64,000 nt of DNA from Sphingomonas sp. EC-HK361 (lineage in GTDB: Bacteria > Pseudomonadota > Alphaproteobacteria > Sphingomonadales > Sphingomonadaceae). A program made the translations under genes and the position numbers. The notes beneath the pieces are model-generated. The model was not told the origin of the DNA and did not search any database. It was given only the letters and a program-made list of their open reading frames with translations. Location: contig NZ_LR701493.1 of the NCBI RefSeq assembly GCF_902498785.1, positions 667,459 to 731,458 on the forward strand. The letters are read 5' to 3'. Shown one piece after another: positions 22,396 through 30,531 of the stretch. Every line of letters starts with the position of its first letter. Position 1 is the first letter of the stretch.

Positions 22396-23465
22396 GCGCC
22401 GACTCCCCCGGACAGCGTGGGTACGTCGAGCGCGGAGAAGCCGTAATGCTTCAGCCAGCGGATATCGCCGTCGAAAAAGGCGCGCAGATCGTCCATCCCG
22501 TATTTCAGCATCGCGAGCCGATCGATCCCGCAGCCGAAGGCGAAACCCTGCCATTCGGTGGGGTCCAGCCCGCAGGCGGCGATGACCTTCGGGTGGACCA
22601 TGCCGGAGCCGAGGACCTCCATCCAGCCTTCCGACCCGCCGATGACGCGCTTGCCCTTCACGACCGAGTAGCCGACATCGACCTCCGCCGAGGGCTCGGT
22701 GAAGGGGAAGTAGCTGGGGCGCAGGCGCAGGACGACGTCGTCGCGCTCGAAGAACGCCTTCAGAAAGGTCTCGAGCGTCCATTTGAGGTGCGCAAGGGTT
22801 ATGCCCTCGTCGATGACGAGGCCTTCGACCTGGTGGAACATCGGCGTGTGCGTGGCGTCCGAGTCGGAGCGATAGGTGCGGCCCGGCGCGATGATGCGGA
22901 TTGGGGGTTTCTGCGCCATCATCGTGCGGATTTGCACGGGACTGGTGTGCGTGCGGAGCACCATCGGCCGCTCATGCTCGCCCGCGAGATAAAAGGTATC
23001 GTGCATCGCCCGCGCTGGGTGCGTCTCGGGAATGTTGAGTGCGGTGAAATTGTGCCAGTCGTCCTCGATCTCGGGACCGGTGGCGACCGCGAAGCCCATG
23101 TCGGCGAAGACTTCGGCGAGTTCGTCCATGACCTGCGAAACGGGGTGGACGGTGCCCATGAGCGGGGCGTCGACCGGCAGCGTCATGTCGAGGCGTTCGG
23201 TCGCGAGCCGCGCGTCGAGCGCAACGGACTCGAGCGCCACCTTCTTCTCCGACAACGCCGCCGTCACCGCCTCGCGCAACCCGTGAATGCGCGGGCCCTG
23301 CGCCTGCCGCTCGTCGGGCGTCATCCCGCCCAGCGTCTTGAGCAGACCGGTCACGCTCCCCGATTTGCCGAGCGCGGCGACGCGGATCGCCTCGATCGCG
23401 TCGGGGGTGCCGGCGTCGTCGATCTGCGCGAGCAGGGTGGTCTTCAGTTGGTCGAGGTCAGCCAT
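22392..23465 (-). CDS. pheS: Phenylalanine-tRNA ligase alpha subunit
   Basis: Catalytic subunit of PheRS, 357 residues, which charges tRNA-Phe. It has an N-terminal coiled-coil region ([13 protein letters not shown]), class II motif 1 ([14 protein letters not shown]), motif 2 ([27 protein letters not shown]) and motif 3 ([17 protein letters not shown]). The start MADLDQLK is the family N-terminus; 18 upstream codons to 23519 are not used. It is coupled to pheT by an ATGA overlap. Confidence 0.97.
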   Translation of the reverse strand: MADLDQLKTTLLAQIDDAGTPDAIEAIRVAALGKSGSVTGLLKTLGGMTPDERQAQGPRIHGLREAVTAALSEKKVALESVALDARLATERLDMTLPVDAPLMGTVHPVSQVMDELAEVFADMGFAVATGPEIEDDWHNFTALNIPETHPARAMHDTFYLAGEHERPMVLRTHTSPVQIRTMMAQKPPIRIIAPGRTYRSDSDATHTPMFHQVEGLVIDEGITLAHLKWTLETFLKAFFERDDVVLRLRPSYFPFTEPSAEVDVGYSVVKGKRVIGGSEGWMEVLGSGMVHPKVIAACGLDPTEWQGFAFGCGIDRLAMLKYGMDDLRAFFDGDIRWLKHYGFSALDVPTLSGGVGA

Positions 23466-23504
23466 GAGTGTCCCGATCGGAATATTCGCTGCCGATACCG
23501 AAAC

Positions 23505-23532
23505 GGGCGCCGGTGGCAAACCACCGACGCCC
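23505..23532 (-). terminator. Hairpin between rplT and pheS (possible terminator or attenuator)
   Basis: GGGCGCCGGTGG and CCACCGACGCCC form a near-perfect 12-bp stem with a CAAA loop. On the minus strand it is followed by only three T (GTTTCGG), so it is a weak intrinsic terminator. It lies 40 bp ahead of the pheS start, a place where attenuation of pheST would fit; no leader peptide with phenylalanine codons was seen. Confidence 0.4.
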
Positions 23533-23557
23533 GCATTTTCGTCTCGCGTCAGGTCGC

Positions 23558-23923
23558 TCAGGCGGCCTGCGGGAGGGCCGCCTTCGCCTGCGCGATGATG
23601 GCGGTAAACGCCTCGCCTTCGTGCATCGCGATATCGGCCAGGACCTTCCGGTCGAGTTCGATGCCCGCCAGCTTCAGTCCATGCATGAACTGCGAATAGG
23701 TCAGTCCCTCGGCGCGGACGCCGGCGTTGATGCGCTGGATCCAGAGACCACGGAAGGTCCGCTTCTTAACCTTGCGGTCGCGATAGGCATATTGCCCCGC
23801 CTTCTCGACCGCCTGACGGGCGACGCGGATCGTGTTCTTGCGACGACCGCGATAGCCCTTGGCCTGTTCCAGGATGTTCTTGTGCTTGGCGCGAGTGGTT
23901 ACGCCCCGCTTGACGCGTGCCAT
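23558..23923 (-). CDS. rplT: 50S ribosomal protein L20
   Basis: A 121-residue ribosomal protein needed for early 50S assembly. It starts [24 protein letters not shown] and has the basic [18 protein letters not shown] helix and the conserved [25 protein letters not shown]. It is 14 bp downstream of rpmI, the usual rpmI-rplT-pheS-pheT order. Confidence 0.98.
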   Translation of the reverse strand: MARVKRGVTTRAKHKNILEQAKGYRGRRKNTIRVARQAVEKAGQYAYRDRKVKKRTFRGLWIQRINAGVRAEGLTYSQFMHGLKLAGIELDRKVLADIAMHEGEAFTAIIAQAKAALPQAA

Positions 23924-23937
23924 ATCTCAGCTCTCCC

Positions 23938-24141
23938 TTACTTCAGGCCGTACGGCGCCCAGGCCTTCACCGTGGCGGTGTCGGCCTTCGACAGCACCTT
24001 GGTGCCGCGATTCTGGCGGATATACTTGGCGTTGTGGCTGATCAGGCGGTGGCGCTTGCCAGCGACGCCGTGCTTCAACAGGCCGGATGCGGTGAGCTTG
24101 AAGCGCTTCTTCACGCCGCTCTTGGTCTTGAGCTTGGGCAT
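23938..24141 (-). CDS. rpmI: 50S ribosomal protein L35
   Basis: A 67-residue basic ribosomal protein: MPKLKTKSGVKKRFKLTASG, then HGVAGKRHRLISHNAK and the C-terminal VKAWAPYGLK. infC, which often precedes rpmI, is absent here. The ATG at 24141 has an AAAGGAAAAAA ribosome site. Confidence 0.97.
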   Translation of the reverse strand: MPKLKTKSGVKKRFKLTASGLLKHGVAGKRHRLISHNAKYIRQNRGTKVLSKADTATVKAWAPYGLK

Positions 24142-24299
24142 TTTTTTCCTTTCATCTGGCGATGCAACGAACGGCCGCGGCAGCCCTTGTGGCCGGGCCG
24201 GTCTTTGACGCATCGCTCTGGCGAAGCGCGCGCCTTAGCGGCGGTGCGGGGAAAAGGCAAATCATCGCTGATCCAGACGGCCTTCGTCCTATGCCCGTT

Positions 24300-24393
24300 T
24301 GCTTCGAGCGGAGATCGAGCCTGTCGAGATCGCAGTCGAGAAGTTCTCGACAGACGCTTCTCGACTTCGCTCGAAGCTGCTCGAACCGAGCGG
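24300..24393. repeat. Complex palindromic repeat upstream of rpmI
   Basis: GTCGAGAAGTTCTCGAC is a perfect palindrome inside a larger unit containing GCTTCGAGCGGAGATCGAGC and GCTTCTCGACTTCGCTCGAAGC, which can fold in several ways. It occupies much of the 272-bp gap 24142-24413. Nothing else recognisable is seen there apart from the presumed rpmI promoter region. Confidence 0.6.
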
Positions 24394-24413
24394 TTAGGGT
24401 AGAGGGGACCAAA

Positions 24414-25220
24414 CTAATGCGCGTGCGGCACGCTCCTCAGCGCCTCCAGAACGTCGTCCGTGCGCGCGGGGTCGCCGATCGCGAGGACGTGGCCGGCGCT
24501 TGCAGCCGTCAGCGGGTCGCCGTCCCAGTCGCACATCCGCCCGCCGGCGCCCTCGACCACCGGCACAAGTGCTGCGAAATCGTAGAGTTGCAGTCCCGAT
24601 TCGCACACGAGATCGAGATGCCCGCTCGCCAGCAGCCCGTAATTGTAGCAATCGCCACCATAGACCGGCCCCTGCCGCGGCGCGCCGCCCGACACCGCGC
24701 CGACCAGCGCCATGAAGTGCGGCACGTCGCCGTCCGCGAAGAGATGCGGGCTGGTGGTCGCGAGCGCCGCGCTTGAGAGTTCGGGGCAGAGCCGCGTGTG
24801 GACTGCCGCGCCGTTGAACGTCGTCGGGCGCCCCGCCGCGCCGACCCAGCGTTCGCGTGAGACAGGCTGGTCGATGATGCCCAGCACCGGCCAGCCATCC
24901 TCGATCAGCGCAATGAGCGTGCCGAAGATCGGGCGGCCGACGGTGAAGCTGCGCGTCCCGTCGATCGGATCGAGCACCCATTGCCGGCCCGTCACGCCGG
25001 GCTTCTCGCCCAGCTCCTCGCCGATGATGCCGTCGGCCGATCGCTCGGCGTCGATGAGGCGGCGCATCGCGGCTTCCGCCTCGCGGTCGGCGAGGGTGAC
25101 GGGGGAACGGTCGGCCTTCAATTCCATCCCGTGGGGTTTGCGGAAATAGCCGCGGATGACGTCGCCCGCCACGTCGGCGAGGCGGTTGGCGAGGGCGATA
25201 TCGGATGGCGAAATGGGCAT
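24414..25220 (-). CDS. hisN: Inositol-monophosphatase-family protein, probably histidinol-phosphatase
   Basis: A 268-residue Mg2+-dependent phosphatase of the IMPase family. Metal site motifs are GEELGEKPG and WVLDPIDGTRSFTVGRP, and a second aspartate lies in QLYDFAALVPVVEGAGG. Family clustering by eye (early VTLADREAE motif, short length) fits the HisN group that removes phosphate from histidinol phosphate, but inositol or other sugar phosphates cannot be excluded. Confidence 0.85.
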   Translation of the reverse strand: MPISPSDIALANRLADVAGDVIRGYFRKPHGMELKADRSPVTLADREAEAAMRRLIDAERSADGIIGEELGEKPGVTGRQWVLDPIDGTRSFTVGRPIFGTLIALIEDGWPVLGIIDQPVSRERWVGAAGRPTTFNGAAVHTRLCPELSSAALATTSPHLFADGDVPHFMALVGAVSGGAPRQGPVYGGDCYNYGLLASGHLDLVCESGLQLYDFAALVPVVEGAGGRMCDWDGDPLTAASAGHVLAIGDPARTDDVLEALRSVPHAH

Positions 25221-25287
25221 GGCGTCCCGCCTATCGCGCCGCGCGCCGATCCGCTAGAAGCGGGGCGACACATAGGAGGGATTTTCC

Positions 25288-25812
25288 ATGCGCCGTCTCG
25301 TCGCCTTTGCCGCTGCTGCCTTGATCGCCGTTCCCGCCGTCGCCGCGCTGGCTCCCGGCGCCACGGCGCCCGACTTCACGACGCGCGGCGCGATTGCCGG
25401 CAAGGTGGTGACGGTGCATCTGGCGGATCAGCTGAAAAAGGGGCCGGTCGTCCTCTATTTCTTCCCGGCGGCCTTCACCGGCGGCTGCAACGCGGAAGCC
25501 CACGCCTTTGCCGAGGCCGTGCCCGATTTCCAGAAGGCGGGCGCGACCGTCATCGGCATGTCGGCGGACCCGGTCGATACGCTGGTGAAGTTCTCGGCGG
25601 AGAAGTGCGCCGGCAAGTTCGCGGTGGCGAGCGCCGGGCCGGCGGTCGTCAAGGGCTATGACGTGGCGCTCGGCCGCCAGCTGGCGGGCCGCGACATCAC
25701 CAGCCGCACCAGCTACGTCATCGCGCGTGACGGCAAGGTCAGCTTCGTGCACAGCGACATGAACCCGGCGGAACACGTCGCGATGACCCTGGCGGCGGTC
25801 CGCAAGCTGTAG
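25288..25812 (+). CDS. Exported peroxiredoxin (AhpC/TSA family)
   Basis: A 174-residue thiol peroxidase with a signal peptide (LVAFAAAALIAVPAVAA). The peroxidatic cysteine lies in FPAAFTGGCNAEAHAF, a variant of the PxxxTxxC motif, and the catalytic arginine is probably in SRTSYVIARDGKV. A second cysteine in FSAEKCAGKF may act as resolving residue. It is likely periplasmic peroxide defence. The ribosome site AGGAGGG precedes the ATG. Confidence 0.88.
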   Translation: MRRLVAFAAAALIAVPAVAALAPGATAPDFTTRGAIAGKVVTVHLADQLKKGPVVLYFFPAAFTGGCNAEAHAFAEAVPDFQKAGATVIGMSADPVDTLVKFSAEKCAGKFAVASAGPAVVKGYDVALGRQLAGRDITSRTSYVIARDGKVSFVHSDMNPAEHVAMTLAAVRKL

Positions 25813-25920
25813 AATCCTCCGATATGACCGGGGTTGGTTATCGCTTGTTAGGGTGCGGCTGCTAACCGTCCGCGGTGTATGGAGGTTTCAGGGTCCGTAC
25901 GGACGGGCTTTGGGGGTGTG

Positions 25921-26985
25921 ATGACGGGCTATAATGTCGCGCGTCCTGCGCGGCCGGAGGATCGGCGGGCTGGCCTGTTCGAACGCGTCGGCGCGTTCCT
26001 GACAGCGCACGGCCTCAGCCCCGATCCCGCCCATTATGCCTTTGCCTATCAGGTCGTCGCGGAACCGCAGGGGCAGTTGGCGCAGGCGGTCGCGGCGATC
26101 ACCGATGGCGGCATCCGATTGAGCCGCGGCGATATCGAGGCGCTTGGCGGCACGGTGCGGGCGGGCGGGGTGCCGGCGCAGGCCGACAATGACGAGGCCG
26201 ATCCCGATGCGCGCGAAGTTCTCGTCGCGCGCGCGCGAGAACAGGTGGACGGCATGGCCACCATCATGGAAAGCGTGGAGGCGGAGGCGCGCGGCTTCGG
26301 GCGCGATCTTGCCGCCAGTGCCGAGGCGATCCGCGCCGCCGGGCAGGCGCCCAGCGTCGCCATCGAGGAGCTTGCGCGGCTGACCGGATCGATGCTGCAG
26401 CGGGTGCACGAAACCGAGCGCCGGCTGGCGGACGCCAATGCCGAGGCGCGGGTGCTGCGCATCCAGCTCGACGAGGCACGCGGAGAGGCGCGCAGCGATC
26501 CGCTGACCGGCCTGTCCAACCGGCTTGGGCTGGAGGAGCGCTACGCCCAGATCGACGACAGCCAGCCATGCTGCTTCGCGATCTGCGACATCGATCACTT
26601 CAAGCTCGTCAACGACCGGTTCGGGCACAATGCCGGCGACCGCGTGCTGCGCGCGATCGCGCGGACGCTTGCCGAGAATTGCGAGGGCCATTTCGTCGCG
26701 CGCCTGGGCGGGGAGGAGTTCGCGGTGCTTTTCCAGGGCGCCGATATCGATACTGCCGCAAAGATCCTCGACGCCGCGCGCGGGACGATCGCCGACAAGC
26801 GCTTCCGCTTGCGCGAAACCGATGCGCCGGTGGGGGTGGTGACGCTGTCCGCGGGGCTCGCCGCGCTGTCCTCCGGTCTTTCGATGGTCGATGCGTGCGC
26901 ACGTGCCGACAGCGCGCTCTATGCCGCCAAGGCCAATGGCCGTGACCGGCTGGAAATCGCGCCGGTAGGTGGCGAGATTTACTGA
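25921..26985 (+). CDS. Diguanylate cyclase (GGDEF domain)
   Basis: A 354-residue soluble protein making cyclic di-GMP. The N-terminal ~180 residues are helical and include a coiled-coil stretch (MLQRVHETERRLADANAEARVLRIQLDE, quoted in part, about 155-185). The GGDEF domain runs from about 190 to 350, with DPLTGLSNRLGL, FAICDIDHFKLVND and the active site ARLGGEEFAVLF (GGEEF, an active form). The RxxD inhibitory site is not obvious. A GGGGGTG ribosome site supports the ATG at 25921 over the one at 25879. Confidence 0.9.
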   Translation: MTGYNVARPARPEDRRAGLFERVGAFLTAHGLSPDPAHYAFAYQVVAEPQGQLAQAVAAITDGGIRLSRGDIEALGGTVRAGGVPAQADNDEADPDAREVLVARAREQVDGMATIMESVEAEARGFGRDLAASAEAIRAAGQAPSVAIEELARLTGSMLQRVHETERRLADANAEARVLRIQLDEARGEARSDPLTGLSNRLGLEERYAQIDDSQPCCFAICDIDHFKLVNDRFGHNAGDRVLRAIARTLAENCEGHFVARLGGEEFAVLFQGADIDTAAKILDAARGTIADKRFRLRETDAPVGVVTLSAGLAALSSGLSMVDACARADSALYAAKANGRDRLEIAPVGGEIY

Positions 26986-27059
26986 AGCTTAGCGGCGCGT
27001 TTTACCAATGTTAATGTCGGCGCGGCATCAAGCCCCTGTAATCCAACGATAACAAAAAT

Positions 27060-27075
27060 TGGCACGAACCCTGCG
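27060..27075 (+). promoter_or_regulatory. Candidate sigma-54 (-24/-12) promoter for small peptide genes
   Basis: TGGCACGAACCCTGCG matches the TGGCACG-N4-TTGCW consensus with the invariant GG and GC in place and two mismatches in the -12 box. It lies about 58 bp ahead of the 35-residue peptide gene at 27134. Unlike the promoters near 46.4-46.8 kb, no GTCCG-N4-CGGAC dyads are seen upstream, so a different activator would be needed. Confidence 0.55.
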
Positions 27076-27133
27076 ATGCACATGGCATCGGGCGGCGGAT
27101 GGTCCACCGTCCGGCATCAAAGGGAAGAAAACC

Positions 27134-27241
27134 ATGTTCCGCCTCGCCAACGCCCAGGCCCAGATCGCCTCGATCTTCGGCGCCGTCGTCTTCGCCGCGC
27201 TGATGATCAGTGCCGCGGTTCCCGTCCTGCCGGTCGCCTGA
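27134..27241 (+). CDS. 35-residue hydrophobic peptide
   Basis: A tiny gene with a GGGAAGAAAACC ribosome site and the product starting MFRLANAQAQ, then one hydrophobic stretch (IASIFGAVVFAALMISA) and a short AVPVLPVA end. It has the features of a single-pass or signal-anchored membrane peptide. It lies behind a sigma-54-like promoter and ahead of a second tiny gene also beginning MFR. The family is unknown to me; the architecture resembles the 47-residue peptide at 46564. Confidence 0.6.
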   Translation: MFRLANAQAQIASIFGAVVFAALMISAAVPVLPVA

Positions 27242-27275
27242 GCGACCGGCTCCATTTTCCGGGAAGGACATCATC

Positions 27276-27362
27276 ATGTTTCGCACCGTCATGATCGGCC
27301 TTTCGGCCTTCGCGACCACCGCGCTTCTGCTTTACGTCGAGGCCGGCGCGACGATTGGCTGA
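27276..27362 (+). CDS. 28-residue hydrophobic peptide
   Basis: Starts MFRTVMIGLSAF, continues with one hydrophobic helix (ATTALLLYV) and ends EAGATIG. A GGGAAGGA ribosome site lies about 8 nt before the ATG. It follows the 35-residue peptide gene by 34 bp and is probably co-transcribed. Function unknown; very short genes can be chance, but the ribosome site and pairing favour a real gene. Confidence 0.5.
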   Translation: MFRTVMIGLSAFATTALLLYVEAGATIG

Positions 27363-27470
27363 GAGGCCTGGATAACAGGCCCAGCGCGCTCGTCGAGCAG
27401 CGCGAAAAAGACGCTGGCGCAGCGCATTGCGCACGCTAAACTCCCGGCCAAAGGGTCGGGGAGAGTATCA

Positions 27471-28934
27471 GTGAAACATCGTCGTTCGATCGCTTCGCTC
27501 GCGCTGATGGCGATGCTCAGCGCCTGCGGCACCGACAGCGGAAGTCTGGGCGGCGCGCCGCAACCGACGCCCACCCCAACCCCCACGCCGACGCCGACGA
27601 CCACCGCGGGATGTTCGCTGCGCGAGCGGCAGAACTGGGTCGCGGCGCAGATGAAGGAATGGTACCTTTTCTACGACACGCTGCCCGCGAATCTCGACCC
27701 GACGCCCTATTCCAGCGTCGATACCTATCTCGACGCGCTGACAGCGACCGCGCGGGCGCAGAACAAGGATCGCTATTTCACGTATCTGACGTCGATCAAG
27801 GCGGAAGACGCCTATTATAACTCCGGCTCCAGCGCCGGTTTCGGCATTCGCTTAGGACTCGATTCGGGCAGCAACCGGCTGTTCGTGATCGAGTCGTTCG
27901 AAGGGGCTCCCGCGCTCAACGCCAATATCGACCGCGGGGCGGAGATCGTCGCGATCGGAACGACCGCGTCGAACGAGCAGACCGTGAGCACGATCATCGC
28001 GAGCCAGGGCTCCGCCGGGCTGACCAACGCGCTCGGTCCCGATACCGCCGGCACCACCCGCGTGCTCAAGATATCGGACGCGAGCGGCACCCGCGACGTG
28101 ACGCTGACCAAGACCGACTTTGCGCTGCTCCCCGTGTCCTCGCGCTACGGTGCGAAGGTGATCGATGACGGCGGGACGAAGGTCGGCTACGTCAACCTGC
28201 GCACCTTCATCAACCCCGCCGACGCACCGCTGCGCAGCGCCTTCGACATGTTCCGTCAGCAGGGCATCACCAAGGTGATCGTCGATTTCCGCTACAATGG
28301 CGGCGGGCTGCTCTCGATCGCGGAGCTGATGGGCGACCTGATGGGGGCGAACCGATCGACCGGCGACGTCTTCGACTATGTCACGTTCCGGCCGGAAAAG
28401 GCGTCGAACAACTCGACTCGCACGTTCAGCCCGCAGTCGCAGTCGATCGCGCCGATGAAGGTCGCGTTCATCGGCACCCGCGGCACCGCGTCCGCCAGCG
28501 AGCTCGTGATGGCGGCGGCGATCCCGTATCTCCACGCCAATGCCGGGCTGATCGGCACCAACACCTATGGCAAGCCGGTCGGCCAGATCGCGCTCGACAA
28601 CACGGCGTGCGACGACCGCCTGCGCGTCATCGCCTTCGCGCTGCAGAACGCCAACCGCCAGGGCGCCTATTATAACGGCCTCGCCGGCACGATGGAGGCG
28701 AGCTGCCAGGCGAACGACGATATCGGCTACCAGCTCGGCGATCCGCGCGAAGCCTCGACGAAAACCGCGCTCGATTACCTCGCCGGGCGCAGCTGCTCGG
28801 CGATCCCGGCGTCGTCGGCCGCGCTCCAGTCCGGCCAGATCGCGGCGGTGCGCTTCAGCCAGCCGGTCGCGCGCGAGATCCTGACGCCGGATCGGCCCAA
28901 TACGCAGCAGCGCGAGGTGCCCGGGCTGTTCTAA
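27471..28934 (+). CDS. S41-family peptidase, lipoprotein
   Basis: A 487-residue periplasmic serine protease of the C-terminal-processing/tricorn-like S41 family. The lipobox MLSACG is followed by a threonine-proline repeat linker (PTPTPTPTPTPTT) that tethers the enzyme to the membrane. A PDZ-like part (GFGIRLGLDSGSNRLFVIESF) precedes the protease core with VDFRYNGGG, the nucleophile region GTASASELVMAA and TYGKPVGQ, where a lysine is expected. It is followed 12 bp later by a TonB-C-terminal-domain gene. Confidence 0.88.
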   Translation: MKHRRSIASLALMAMLSACGTDSGSLGGAPQPTPTPTPTPTPTTTAGCSLRERQNWVAAQMKEWYLFYDTLPANLDPTPYSSVDTYLDALTATARAQNKDRYFTYLTSIKAEDAYYNSGSSAGFGIRLGLDSGSNRLFVIESFEGAPALNANIDRGAEIVAIGTTASNEQTVSTIIASQGSAGLTNALGPDTAGTTRVLKISDASGTRDVTLTKTDFALLPVSSRYGAKVIDDGGTKVGYVNLRTFINPADAPLRSAFDMFRQQGITKVIVDFRYNGGGLLSIAELMGDLMGANRSTGDVFDYVTFRPEKASNNSTRTFSPQSQSIAPMKVAFIGTRGTASASELVMAAAIPYLHANAGLIGTNTYGKPVGQIALDNTACDDRLRVIAFALQNANRQGAYYNGLAGTMEASCQANDDIGYQLGDPREASTKTALDYLAGRSCSAIPASSAALQSGQIAAVRFSQPVAREILTPDRPNTQQREVPGLF

Positions 28935-28946
28935 GGGGGTAAGGCA

Positions 28947-29744
28947 ATGACTGCACTGATCGCGTTTGCGCTGGCGGCGATGGCCGACCCCGCCGCCCTG
29001 TCGCCGAGCGGCAAATGGACCCTCGATTACGGGAAGGACGCGTGCCGCCTGAGCCGGGATTATGGCGAGGGCGACGCGCGGATCACGGCGGTGTTCGAAC
29101 GCGGCGGCACTGGGGAGGGAGCGGCGCTATACTTCATATTGCCGCGCGGCCAGGCCGACATACCGGTGGGCAAGGCGACGATCCGGATCGAGCCGCAGGC
29201 GATCACTCAGCGACCATATTTCGAGATATGGACAGCAAACCCTACACATCCGCATAGGGTATTACGAACTTGGCTTGATGCGGATGACCTGGCGACGCTG
29301 ACGTCGGCGACCGCGCTCAAGATCGATGCGGGGCCGGTAAGGCTGGCCATCGCCCCAAAGGTCACGGCTGCGACCTTGTCGGCGCTTTCGAAATGCAACG
29401 ACGACCTTCTGCAAGGCTGGGGGATGGACCTTACCGAAAGGGACCGGGTGGCCACTCCAGCCCAGCCGACAACCGACAGGGCAGGCTGGATCACGCACAT
29501 GGATTACCCGCAGGAAGCGCTCCGGAAAGGGGAACAGGGAATGGCAACGATTATATGGGAGATCGATGTGGACGGTCGCGTTCGCGGTTGCCACGCAGCG
29601 GTTTCAAGCGGCAGCGCCGCGCTTGACGACGCGTCTTGCCGCGTCGTCACGACGCGTGCACGCTACCGGCCTGCAATCGGTAAGGACGGCAAGCCGATGA
29701 TCACCCATGAATTCAGAAGAGTGAACTGGAGCATTCCCCGATAG
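28947..29744 (+). CDS. Periplasmic protein with C-terminal TonB-like domain
   Basis: A 265-residue protein with a short signal-like N-terminus (MTALIAFALAAMADPAAL). The first ~170 residues have no family I recognise. The last ~80 are a TonB C-terminal-type domain: YPQEALRKGEQGMATIIWEIDVDGRV, the cysteine pair GCHAAVSSGS...DDASC and YRPAIGKDGKPM. It lacks the long proline-rich spanning segment of TonB, so an ancillary role is likely. The codon-usage look of 29.1-29.7 kb is less GC-rich than its neighbours. Confidence 0.75.
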   Translation: MTALIAFALAAMADPAALSPSGKWTLDYGKDACRLSRDYGEGDARITAVFERGGTGEGAALYFILPRGQADIPVGKATIRIEPQAITQRPYFEIWTANPTHPHRVLRTWLDADDLATLTSATALKIDAGPVRLAIAPKVTAATLSALSKCNDDLLQGWGMDLTERDRVATPAQPTTDRAGWITHMDYPQEALRKGEQGMATIIWEIDVDGRVRGCHAAVSSGSAALDDASCRVVTTRARYRPAIGKDGKPMITHEFRRVNWSIPR

Positions 29745-29796
29745 GGATCAACACGTCGGGTGAAAAAAGCCGTGTGACAGCCTCACGGTCATCCGA

Positions 29797-30329
29797 TCAC
29801 GCCCTTTCGCAGAAGCGGATGCGATTACCGAAGGGGTCGTGGACGACCATTTCGGTCCCCCACGGCGCCGGGTTCAGGCCGGGGCGACCATAGCCATAGT
29901 GGCGATCGATCAGTTCGCGCTGGAAATCCGTGATCCCCTGCATCCACACGAAGACCGTCGATCCCGGGCTCGCGTCGCCATGATGTTCCGACAGATGGAG
30001 CGTCAGACCGGCGCGTGCCACCTCCATGTAGAGCTGCATATGCGGTTCGAAGCGGTGCTCGAACTGAATCGTGAAGCCCAGGAACCCGCAATAGAATTCG
30101 CGCGCCTTGGCTTCGTCGAAGCTGCGCAGGACGGGGATGGCCCGATCGAAGGACAGGGCCGCCGGCGCGTCGCCGTCCGGCAGCGTTGCCGCCGCGACGT
30201 TCCAGTCGGCATGGCCGAGCAGGCGCGCCACCAGTTCCAGCGCCGCGGAATGCGAGATGTCGGTGCCCTGATCGCCAGCGTCGCGCGCAGGCGCTTCGCC
30301 CAGGTCTTGGCGTCGGTAATGGTCGTCAT
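29797..30329 (-). pseudogene. Glyoxalase-superfamily (VOC) gene broken by a one-base deletion
   Basis: The first codons (MTTITDAKTWAKRLRATLA, from the ATG at 30329) continue in a different frame from the rest. The remaining product reads DQGTDISHSAALELV and RLLGHADWNVAAATL, then the VOC core (FYCGFLGFTIQFEH, LHLSEHHGD) and VVHDPFGNRIRFCER. Adding one G in CTGGCGATCAGG near 30271-30275 would restore one 178-codon frame. Either the gene is newly inactivated or this is a base-call error; a shorter product from the GTG at 30231 (144 residues) remains possible. Intact members resemble bleomycin-resistance/glyoxalase proteins. Confidence 0.75.
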
Positions 30330-30531
30330 CGTTCCGCGATCCTCTGCACGGGCCGTTTCGCGGACAAACTCGACGCTCGCATTATCGATTCCGCAGCCGG
30401 CCCGGTGGATCGGTGGACGAACCCTGCAATGCTTTCACCATCCCGGAAAACACCGGGACGAGCGGCAGGCAGCATCGGCCTGCGGTCATCCTAACGCGGT
30501 GGCGAAGCGCGGGTCAATCGCCGCAGCTCCC

